Below are positions 55,708 to 62,850 of a stretch of DNA of 64,000 bases, piece after piece. The position numbers were made by a program, and so were the translations under genes. Source of the stretch: an uncultured Acidobacteriota bacterium (GTDB lineage: Bacteria > Acidobacteriota > Thermoanaerobaculia > UBA5066); the NCBI GenBank assembly GCA_903845115.1, contig CAIMWE010000022.1:62001-126000 (forward strand). Reading direction: 5' to 3'. The notes beneath the pieces were generated by a model. That model worked only from the letters and a program-made list of their open reading frames with translations, was not told where the DNA came from and searched no databases. How positions within the stretch are numbered: position 1 is the first letter of the stretch; each line of letters starts with the position of its first letter.

Positions 55708-55779
55708 GTCGGGTAGCCAGGGGAGGTTTCCCTCCCCCAGCTCCCACGGAACCGGACTTGTGGATCTCACATCCGGCTC
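55708..55779 (-). ncRNA. Group II intron domains V and VI
   Basis: Domain V is 55779-55749: GAGCCGGA pairs with TCCGGTTC (8 bp with the AGC triad and one G.U), a 2-nt AG bulge, and a 4-bp TGTG/CACA distal stem with a short loop. Domain VI follows: AGCTGGGGGAGG, GAAA loop, CCTCCCCTGGCT, with a lower GGG/CCC stem leaving one bulged A at 55714, seven nt from the 3' end, the expected branch point. Confidence 0.85.
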
Positions 55780-55840
55780 TTCGGGGCGTCGGCGTTCGGG
55801 ATCGACCCGTAGTCCGACGCCAGTGTTTTCACACCCGCAG

Positions 55841-57424
55841 CTATCCCAGCTCCAGCTCGAGCTGGATCGGTACTGGGGCGATGACTCGGGTCCGCCGTTC
55901 CATCCACCGCTGCTCCAGCGAGGTCAGCCCCCGTTCGGCGAAGTACGCCGGGGGGAGAGCCCGATCGACAGCAGATCGGTGACTGAGATCCCACGTGCCT
56001 CGGCGGCCGTCATAGGCCGTCTTCCACGCGGTCTTCCGTTGGATCCCGAGTTTGATGAGCTTTCGCACGATCGAGCGCTTGCTCTTCCACTGCCTCAGCA
56101 GCAGTGCTCGGAGTCGGCGCCTGATGTGGGCGTCCAGATTGTGGAGCGTTCGCTTCGCCGTCTCACCGGTCACGACCCCGAAGAACCCGAGCCATCCCGT
56201 CAGGTAGACGTTCAGGTCCCGAAGGATCGTCTTCAGTGACTCCCCTCGGGTCCGTCCCGTCTTCTGCCGGATCACCTCGTTGATGCGCTCCTTCGAGCGC
56301 TCCGATAATTCCACCTCGACGTCTCCCGTCTCCGGCTCCCGCCTGAGCCGGAAGCCCACGAAGTGGCGCTCCTCGGGCCGTGCCACGGCGCTCTTGGCTT
56401 CGTTCACCTTGAGCCGGAGCTTCTTCTCGATGAAGCTCCTCACGCTCGCCATCACTCGCTCGCCCGCACGCTGTCTTCTCACGTAGATGTTGCCGTCGTC
56501 GGCGTAGCGTACGAACCGGTGCCCGCGCCTTTGGAGCTCCCAGTCGAGCTCGTCCAGCACGATGTTCGACAGCAACGGCGATAGTGGACCCCCCTGCGGT
56601 GTCCCCTCTTCCGTCGTCACCACCACACCCTCGGGCATGACCACCTTGGCCTTCAGCATCCGTCGGATCAGCAAGATCAGCCGGCGATCCTTCACCAGCT
56701 TCTCCAGCCTCGCGAGTAAGCGTTCGTGATGGACCCGATCGAAGAACTTCTCCAGATCGATGTCCACCACCCACTCGTACCCTTCTTCCAGATACCTCTT
56801 CGCCTCGGCAATCGCCGTGTGACAGCTCCGTCCCGGCCGGAAGCCATGGCTACTCCCGTGAAACGTCGGCTCGTAGTTCGGGCTGAGCACCTGGTTCACA
56901 CCCTGCCCCACGATCCTGTCGATCACGTTCGGTATTCCAAGGCCCCGCTCCCCACCTCCTCCTGCCTTCGGAATCCAGACCCGCCGGATCTCTCCAGGCT
57001 GGTAGGTCCCTTCCAGCAGGCCATGCGACAGCGCCGGCAGGATCGTCCCCAGATGCTTTCGCACCTCGTCGATCGTTTGCCGGTCCGGTCCCGGTGCTCC
57101 GTCGTTCGACGCCACTTTCTCGAACGCTTCCTTCAGGTTCTCTTCCCGTGCGACTTCCTCGATCGTCATCGCGGGCAGGCCCCTTCTCTTCGTGCTCTCC
57201 GACTTCGGCGCCCCGGATGGTCGAGCCCGGAGTCGGCCCCGGTCCCTCCCCCCGTCGGCCCCTTTCGGGTTGTCGGCTGTCTCGGAGATCAGTTCGAGCT
57301 GCCTGCCTTCTTTGCTGGCCGTGGCCGCCTTCCCTCCCCCAGTGCTTTCACCCTGAGTTACGGCCGCCTTTCCTCGGCCTTCTGGTCGTATGCGGCCATC
57401 CGACTCCTCTCGTCCCTTCGTCAT
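55841..57424 (-). CDS. ltrA: Group II intron reverse transcriptase/maturase
   Basis: 527 residues. The RT domain has the block order of intron-encoded proteins: RVWIPKAGGGGERGLGIPNV, HGFRPGRSCHTAI, WVVDIDLEKFFDRVHHERL, GTPQGGPLSPLLSNIVLDELD, and the catalytic RYADDGNIYV. The maturase (X/GIIM) domain ends with WDLSHRSAVDRAL and YFAERGLTSL. No C-terminal HNH endonuclease is seen, as in class C-like proteins. A basic, low-complexity ~100-residue N-terminal extension precedes the RT fold. It splices the host intron and reverse-transcribes it into new sites. Confidence 0.95.
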   Translation of the reverse strand: MTKGREESDGRIRPEGRGKAAVTQGESTGGGKAATASKEGRQLELISETADNPKGADGGRDRGRLRARPSGAPKSESTKRRGLPAMTIEEVAREENLKEAFEKVASNDGAPGPDRQTIDEVRKHLGTILPALSHGLLEGTYQPGEIRRVWIPKAGGGGERGLGIPNVIDRIVGQGVNQVLSPNYEPTFHGSSHGFRPGRSCHTAIAEAKRYLEEGYEWVVDIDLEKFFDRVHHERLLARLEKLVKDRRLILLIRRMLKAKVVMPEGVVVTTEEGTPQGGPLSPLLSNIVLDELDWELQRRGHRFVRYADDGNIYVRRQRAGERVMASVRSFIEKKLRLKVNEAKSAVARPEERHFVGFRLRREPETGDVEVELSERSKERINEVIRQKTGRTRGESLKTILRDLNVYLTGWLGFFGVVTGETAKRTLHNLDAHIRRRLRALLLRQWKSKRSIVRKLIKLGIQRKTAWKTAYDGRRGTWDLSHRSAVDRALPPAYFAERGLTSLEQRWMERRTRVIAPVPIQLELELG

Positions 57425-57798
57425 CAGTCCTTTCGTCCTTTCTGACTCCCGCTCCTCCCCATCGAGGTCCGCGGAGGCCGAGAGGTCTCCCCGGGTAAAA
57501 ACGTGGAACTTCCCCCTACACCGTCGTCCCTACGCACTCCCTCCAACGGATATCGGGCTTCGCCTGCTGACCGCCAGCTCACCCAAGGGCCGTACGCCTC
57601 ACGACGCTTCACTTCCGTTCGATGCAGGGTTTCACCTCAGACTTCCACCAGACCTCCCCTCGCGGGCTCGCCAGGGTCTCTCCTCTGGCAAGGATCTGGT
57701 CCTCCAGATCGACGCCCTTGTCTCATCGGTGCTGGGTTCCCTCCGTCAGGGCCCCATGAGGACTTCCACCTCCTGTTCCACGCCCATGCCGGGCGCAC

Positions 57799-57827
57799 GG
57801 TTCTCCCGCGCGCCTGCGGCGCTCCCA
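57799..57827 (+). repeat. 87-bp repeat copy 1, right part
   Basis: 29 nt that complete the unit begun at 55650-55707; identical to the end of copy 2. Confidence 0.92.
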
Positions 57828-57914
57828 GAGACGCTTCGCGCCTCTGCCGAGGGCGGCCAACATGGATCGGGAGAACCCTCGATCGGGTTCTCCCGCGCGC
57901 CTGCGGCGCTCCCA
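57828..57914 (+). repeat. 87-bp repeat copy 2
   Basis: Intact unit. Contains GGGAGAACCC (57869-57878), loop TCGATC, GGGTTCTCCC (57885-57894), a perfect 10-bp stem, plus GAG/CTC and GGGCGG segments. Serves as the empty-site reference for the intron. Confidence 0.92.
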
Positions 57915-58000
57915 GAGACGCTTCGCGCCTCTGCCGAGGGCGGCCAACATGGATCGGGAGAACCCTCGATCGGGTTCTCCCGCGCGCCTGCGGCGCTCCC
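57915..58000 (+). repeat. 87-bp repeat copy 3
   Basis: Same unit for 86 nt; the last base differs and the sequence then leaves the repeat. Confidence 0.9.
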
Positions 58001-58009
58001 TCTCCGTAT

Positions 58010-58069
58010 CGGAACGGAGTTCCGGATATTCGGATCAGGGGCAGCCGGCCGGTTCCGGGTGCCCCTGAT
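58010..58069 (-). terminator. Hairpins after the EF-G-like gene
   Basis: CGGAAC-gga-GTTCCG at 58010-58024, and ATCAGGGGCA (58034-58043) pairing with TGCCCCTGAT (58060-58069) around a 16-nt GC-rich loop that can itself pair CCGG/CCGG. The second ends 6 nt before the stop of the minus-strand gene. Confidence 0.6.
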
Positions 58070-58074
58070 TCACT

Positions 58075-60165
58075 TCAGGCTTCCTCGGCCTCGCCCTTCT
58101 TCAGCTTCGCCCGCTCGGCGACCAGCTTCTCCTGCATCGGGCGGGGGAGCTCCTCGTAGTGGCCCATCTCCATGTGGAAGCTGCCGCGCCCCTGCGTGAT
58201 CGACCGCAGGATCGGAGCGTAGGCGATCATCTCGGCCATCGGGACCTCGGCCCTGATGACGGCCTCGTCCCCTTCCGATTCCATGCCGGAGGGACGCCCG
58301 CGGCGGCTGGTCAGGTCGCCCATCAGCTCGCCCATGTAGTCCTGCGGGGCATGGATCTCCACCTTCATGATCGGCTCGAGGATCGTCGGGCGGGCTTTCT
58401 CCATGGCGTCCTTGAAGGCGAGCGACCCGGCGATCTTGAAGGCCATCTCCGACGAGTCGACGTCGTGGTACTGGCCGTCGTACAGCTCGACCCGGAAGTC
58501 GACCATCGGGTAGCCGGCGAGGAAACCGCGCTTGCGGGTCTCCTGGATTCCCTTCTCGACCGCGGGGATGTAGTTCTTCGGGATGGAGCCGCCGAAGATG
58601 TCGTCGACGAACTCGAAGTCGGCGCCGCGCCCGAGCGGCTTCACGCGGATCCGGCAGTCGGCGAACTGGCCGTGGCCGCCGGTCTGCTTCTTGTGGCGGC
58701 CGTGAGCCTCGGCGGGCTTCGTGATCGTCTCGCGGTAAGGGACCTTCGGCGGGTGGAGGATCACGTCCACGTTGGACTTCCGCTTCATCCGGGCGACCGC
58801 GATCTCGACGTGCAGCTGGCCCGCCCCGGAGAGGAGGAACTCGTGCGTGTCGGCGTCCCGGGAGAACTTGAGGGACGGGTCCTCCTCGATCAGCTTCTGG
58901 AGGGCGACGGAGATCTTGTCCTCGTCCCCCTTCGCCTTCGGCTCGATCGCAAAGGAGATCGCGGGCTCCGGCAGCTCGACTGCCGGGAACGTGAGCGGCC
59001 TGTCCTTCGACGTCAGCGAGTCGCCGGTGAGGGTGTCCTTGAGCTTCGCGACCACGCCGATGTCCCCGGCCTGGATCTCGGGGATCGTGTTCATCTGTTT
59101 TCCGAGCGGAGTGAAGACCGGGCCGAACCGCTCGGAGGTCTCCCGGGTGGCGTTCCAGTAGGTTCCGTCGGCCTTGATCGTCCCGGACGAGACCCGGAAG
59201 AGGGTCATCCGCCCGGTGAACGGGTCGGAGATCGTCTTGAAGACGAACGCCCCCACCGGGCCGGCCGGGTTGGACGGGAGGGCCTCGCTCTTCCCGTCCT
59301 TGGTCTTGACCACCGTCTGGAACCCGTCGGCGGTCGGGAGGAGCTCGGTGATCTCGTCGAGGAGCTTCTCGACGCCGGTCTCGTGGTTGCCGCCGGCGGC
59401 GAAGAGGACCGGCACGATCCGACGGTCCTTGATCCCCTTCCGGAGGGCCGGGAGCATCTGCTCCTCGGAAAGGCCCCCCTGCCCGAAGAAGGTCTCCATC
59501 AGGGAGTCGTCCCCTTCGGCCACCATCTCCACCAGGGCCTCGTGCAGGGTCCCGGCGTCCTGGGCGAACTCGTCCGGGATCGGGCCCTCGGCGGTCTTCC
59601 CGGAATCGTCGGTCAGGAATCCCTTCATTCCGATGAGGTCGATGACCCCGCGGAACGACTTCTCCCGGCCGATGGGGGCCTCGATGGCCACGCACGAGCG
59701 GCCGAACTTCTTCTGGATCTGGTCCATGACGCGGCCGCCGTCGGCGTTCTCACGGTCCATCCGGTTGACGATGATCATCCTGGGGAGTCCGAACTCGTCG
59801 GCGATCTTCCAGGCCTTCTCGGTCTGGACCTCGACGCCCGCCACCGCGTCGACGACCACGAGGACGGAGTCGGCGGCCCGGAGGCCGCAGATCACCTCGG
59901 CGACGAAGATGCCGTACCCGGGCGTGTCGATCAGGTTGACCTTCTTCTTCTTCCACTCCAGGGCGGCGACCGCCAGGCCGATCGAGATCTTGCGGTCGTT
60001 CTCCTCGGGGTCGAAATCGGTCGGGGCGCCGCCGTCCTCGACGCGGCCGAACCGGGGGACCGCGCCCGCTTCGTGCAGCAGGGCCGAGACGAGAGTCGTT
60101 TTTCCCACTCCGTTATGGCCGGCCAACGCCACGTTGTGGATGGCCGACGCGGGGTAAACCTTCAT
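58075..60165 (-). CDS. Elongation factor G-like GTPase (EF-G paralog)
   Basis: 696 residues with five EF-G domains. G1 is GHNGVGKTTL rather than the AHIDAGKTT of canonical EF-G; G3 LIDTPGYGIF; G4 VNRMDREN; G5 region CVAIEAPIG. Domain II starts GPVGAFVFKTISDPFTGRM; domain IV has HGRHKKQTGGHGQFADCRI; domain V ends RPMQEKLVAERAKL. The altered G1 and G3 place it in the EF-G-like (FusA2-type) subfamily, not the housekeeping factor next to rpsG/tuf. Its exact role (ribosome recycling, stress) is not established. ATG with GAGGAGG upstream and a TATAAT about 36 nt before the start. Confidence 0.88.
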   Translation of the reverse strand: MKVYPASAIHNVALAGHNGVGKTTLVSALLHEAGAVPRFGRVEDGGAPTDFDPEENDRKISIGLAVAALEWKKKKVNLIDTPGYGIFVAEVICGLRAADSVLVVVDAVAGVEVQTEKAWKIADEFGLPRMIIVNRMDRENADGGRVMDQIQKKFGRSCVAIEAPIGREKSFRGVIDLIGMKGFLTDDSGKTAEGPIPDEFAQDAGTLHEALVEMVAEGDDSLMETFFGQGGLSEEQMLPALRKGIKDRRIVPVLFAAGGNHETGVEKLLDEITELLPTADGFQTVVKTKDGKSEALPSNPAGPVGAFVFKTISDPFTGRMTLFRVSSGTIKADGTYWNATRETSERFGPVFTPLGKQMNTIPEIQAGDIGVVAKLKDTLTGDSLTSKDRPLTFPAVELPEPAISFAIEPKAKGDEDKISVALQKLIEEDPSLKFSRDADTHEFLLSGAGQLHVEIAVARMKRKSNVDVILHPPKVPYRETITKPAEAHGRHKKQTGGHGQFADCRIRVKPLGRGADFEFVDDIFGGSIPKNYIPAVEKGIQETRKRGFLAGYPMVDFRVELYDGQYHDVDSSEMAFKIAGSLAFKDAMEKARPTILEPIMKVEIHAPQDYMGELMGDLTSRRGRPSGMESEGDEAVIRAEVPMAEMIAYAPILRSITQGRGSFHMEMGHYEELPRPMQEKLVAERAKLKKGEAEEA

Positions 60166-60198
60166 CCGGGGGCCTCCTCGCTGTCAGATTGCGCGGGG

Positions 60199-60204
60199 AT
60201 TATA
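60199..60204 (-). promoter_or_regulatory. -10 box of the EF-G-like gene
   Basis: Perfect TATAAT on the minus strand, followed by CCCCGC; a ~28-nt leader with GAGGAGG leads to the ATG. No TTGACA at the proper distance. Confidence 0.55.
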
Positions 60205-60261
60205 GGTGCCGGGAGGCCTCGCCGGGGGCGCCGGCCTCCACAAATAAGACGCGCGGTCTCG

Positions 60262-60291
60262 TTGACACTCCGTTTCGGGCGGCCCTAGAAT
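60262..60291 (+). promoter_or_regulatory. Sigma-70-like promoter of the Ser/Thr kinase
   Basis: TTGACA (60262-60267), 18-nt spacer, TAGAAT (60286-60291). The best complete -35/-10 pair in the window; it implies a leader of about 55 nt. Confidence 0.65.
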
Positions 60292-60351
60292 TTCGTCCAC
60301 GCCAGAGGAGATCCTTGGCGAGGCCCGGATAACGACTCGATCGGAGGCTCT

Positions 60352-62850
60352 CTGTCCAAAGACTTCTCCCAGGCCCATTCAGGAGCACCGAAAAAGCTCG
60401 GCCGCTACGAGGTCGTCCGGGAACTCGGCAAGGGGGCGATGGGAGTCGTCTACCTTGGCCGGGATCCGGTCATCGGCCGCCTGGTCGCCCTGAAGACGAT
60501 TCTCGCGATCGGCGAGGACGAGGCTGAGCAGCGGGAATTCGGAGAGCGGTTCCTTCGCGAGGCACAGGCCGCCGGGATCCTCTCCCACCCCAACATCGTC
60601 ACGATCCACGACGTCGGCGAGGACCCGTCCAGCCGGACGGCCTTCATCGCCATGGAGTACGTCGAGGGACAGAACCTCAAGCAGCTGATCCAGGAGAAGG
60701 CCCTCTTTTCGTGGGAGCGGGTGGCGGAGATCATCGGCCAGGTCGCCGAGGCGCTCGACTACGCCCACCGCCGGGGAATCGTCCACCGTGACGTGAAGCC
60801 GGCGAACATCATCATCACCCCCGAGGGGGGCGTGAAGATCACGGACTTCGGGATCGCGAAGATCGAGCAGTCGAACCTCACGACCGAGGGCCAGTTCCTG
60901 GGGACCCCGAACTACATGTCGCCCGAGCAGGTGACCGGGGACGCCGTAGACGGCCGGTCCGACCTCTTCTCGCTCGGCGTCGTCCTGTACGAGCTGCTCA
61001 CCCGGAAGAAGCCCTTCACCGCGGACAATCTCACCTCGATCTCGTTCAAGATCGTCCACGAGCCGTTCGTCTCGCCGGAGACGTACGCGGCGTCCGTTCC
61101 GCAGGAGTTCAGCCCGGTCCTCCTGAGGGCCCTCGCCAAGGACCCGGCGGAGCGCTACCAGCGGGGGAACGACCTCGCCCTGGCCCTCTACGAGTTCAAG
61201 GCCCGCGAGGAGGAGCGCCAGATGTTGCGGGACCTCGGGAACATGGTGGCGGAGGCGGAGAACCTCGGAGGGATCGAGGCGGTCGACGGCCAGCCGATGC
61301 AGTTTCCTCCGCCCGGGGTCCCGGAGCCGCTGATGACCGTTCCGATCGTGCCTCCTGCTCCCAGGGGGCCGGCGGACCGCGGGCCAGGAGTTGCGCCGCT
61401 CGAAGCGTCCGCACCCGACTGGACCCTCGACGAGCCGGAGCCCGAGGCGAAGGCAGAGCCGGCCCGGCAGACGGCGCCAGACCCAAAGGCGCCGCCTCCC
61501 GGCCCCGCGGTCTCCGCCCCTCCGAAGGCGGCCAGGCCCGAGGACGAGATGCGGCCGACCGTGATCCTCCCGCCGTCGCCGGTGCCCTGGCCGGCGCCCT
61601 CCCAGCCCGACGCGACCGGCGTCTCCTGGACGTCTCCCGGGTCGCCCCCTCCGGCCCAGGCGTTCCTCGAGGGCCGCCCGACCGAGGTGATCCTCGACGC
61701 GGCCAGGCTGGCGAGCCTGGGCGGTCCCCCCGGCCGGTCGGCTCCTCCGGTCCCGGGAGCCCGGACGACCCCGCCTCCTCCGGCCGGGCCTGTTCCGTCC
61801 CCGCCGGCACGGACGGCTCCCGTCCTGCCGGCCCCGATCCTTCCCGTCGAGCTGACGGCGGTCCTGCCCCCGTTGCCGCCCGCCCCGGTTCCGCCGCCCC
61901 CCACCAAGGTCGAGGCCGAGCAGAAGAAGGCCGGCCCGTCCCGGTTCGTCCTGGCCGTCGTCGGAGGAACCCTCGTCATCGCGGCGGCGATCCTCGGGGT
62001 CGTCTGGGCCCGGAAAGCCTCGGAAGAGCGGACCGTGCAGGCCGCGGAGGAGGCGAAGGCGAAGGAGGTGGCCGAGCGGGCCGACCTCATGGCCGAGGGA
62101 AACCGCCTCGTCGGAGCCGGGAGCTTCGCCGAGGCGCTGGCGAAGTACCGGGACGTCGTCCGGCGGGACCCCACGTCCGCCGCCGCGCGCGACGCCGTCG
62201 CGAAGACGGAGCAGCTGCTGGCAGGGAAGGAGCAGGCGAACGCGAGGGCGAAGGAGGCCGAGGGGCACCTGGCGGCCGCCCGGGAGGCCGCGCGGGCTTC
62301 CGACGACCTGAAGGCGGTCGAGGAGGCGGACGCCGCGCTGGCCATCGATCCCGAGAACGCGGAGGCCCGGTCCCTCTGGGAGGCCGGCCGCGCGAGGATC
62401 GCGTCCCGCAGCTCCGCCGAGCAGAAGAAGCTGGCGGAGGCCCAGAAGAGGAATTCGAAGCCGACCCCGGCCCCGGTCCCCTCGGCCGCGGCCCCGGTCG
62501 CGGTCCAGCGGACCGTCCGGGAGACCGCGGCGCCCGTCCCGACGCCGGCCACGGGCAAGATCGTCATCGCGTTCGCGGCGCCCATCCCGGAAGGGCACGT
62601 GATGGTCAGCCTCGACGACAAGTTCATTTTCCGGAAGTCGTTCTCGTTCGGGAAGAAGAGCGGCGGAGGGCAGGTGGAGGGGAGCGCGGAAGTGCCGTCG
62701 GGCCGGGCGAGCTTCAAGGTCTGGGTGATCGCGCCGGACCGGTCGGTCAACCAGTACAAGGAGCTCGCGGCGTCGATCCCGGGAGGAGAGACGAGGACCC
62801 TGCGGCTGGAGCTGGACTCCGCCGGCAACCTCACGGTCGCCCTGAAGTGA
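60352..62850 (+). CDS. Transmembrane Ser/Thr protein kinase (PknB-like), apparent CTG start
   Basis: 832 residues. The kinase domain begins LGRYEVVRELGKGAMGVVYLG (glycine loop), with catalytic Lys48, HRD as HRDVKPANII (Asp147), DFG as DFGIAK (Asp165) and an activation loop ending GTPNYMSPEQ. A ~230-residue Pro/Ala-rich linker follows, then one TM (FVLAVVGGTLVIAAAILGVVW, near 530-551), a TPR-like/charged helical region and a C-terminal beta domain of PEGA-like look (KIVIAFAAPIPEG). The first in-frame ATG (60439) would delete part of the glycine loop and no GTG or TTG lies before it. CTG 60352 has GGAGG four nt upstream and is the best start. The stop overlaps the ggt ATG. Confidence 0.87.
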   Translation: MSKDFSQAHSGAPKKLGRYEVVRELGKGAMGVVYLGRDPVIGRLVALKTILAIGEDEAEQREFGERFLREAQAAGILSHPNIVTIHDVGEDPSSRTAFIAMEYVEGQNLKQLIQEKALFSWERVAEIIGQVAEALDYAHRRGIVHRDVKPANIIITPEGGVKITDFGIAKIEQSNLTTEGQFLGTPNYMSPEQVTGDAVDGRSDLFSLGVVLYELLTRKKPFTADNLTSISFKIVHEPFVSPETYAASVPQEFSPVLLRALAKDPAERYQRGNDLALALYEFKAREEERQMLRDLGNMVAEAENLGGIEAVDGQPMQFPPPGVPEPLMTVPIVPPAPRGPADRGPGVAPLEASAPDWTLDEPEPEAKAEPARQTAPDPKAPPPGPAVSAPPKAARPEDEMRPTVILPPSPVPWPAPSQPDATGVSWTSPGSPPPAQAFLEGRPTEVILDAARLASLGGPPGRSAPPVPGARTTPPPPAGPVPSPPARTAPVLPAPILPVELTAVLPPLPPAPVPPPPTKVEAEQKKAGPSRFVLAVVGGTLVIAAAILGVVWARKASEERTVQAAEEAKAKEVAERADLMAEGNRLVGAGSFAEALAKYRDVVRRDPTSAAARDAVAKTEQLLAGKEQANARAKEAEGHLAAAREAARASDDLKAVEEADAALAIDPENAEARSLWEAGRARIASRSSAEQKKLAEAQKRNSKPTPAPVPSAAAPVAVQRTVRETAAPVPTPATGKIVIAFAAPIPEGHVMVSLDDKFIFRKSFSFGKKSGGGQVEGSAEVPSGRASFKVWVIAPDRSVNQYKELAASIPGGETRTLRLELDSAGNLTVALK

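Larger units (their letters stand above)
55708..57798 (-). mobile_element. Complete group II intron (2,091 nt)
   Basis: Minus-strand ribozyme and retroelement. The 5' end is GTGCGCCCGGCATGGG at 57798 and the 3' end is ...CTACCCGAC at 55708, matching the group II GUGYG...AY rule. Both ends are fixed by the split 87-bp repeat: the two flanks (58 and 29 nt) rejoin to exactly one unit. Domains V and VI are recognisable near the 3' end, and the encoded reverse transcriptase is uninterrupted, so the intron looks intact. It sits within the hairpin GGGAGAACCC...GGGTTCTCCC of the repeat, after GGGAGAACC on its own strand; choosing inverted repeats or terminators as targets is typical of group IIC. Confidence 0.93.

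Noticed and set aside
55650-58000. 87-bp repeats near a reverse transcriptase as a CRISPR-RT or retron locus
   Set aside because: Units are directly abutting without spacers, there are no cas genes, and the RT is a group II intron maturase with ribozyme domains V and VI.
58075-60165. Calling the GTPase the housekeeping EF-G (fusA)
   Set aside because: G1 reads GHNGVGKTT instead of AHIDAGKTT and no rpsL/rpsG/tuf genes are nearby, so it is better described as an EF-G-like paralog.
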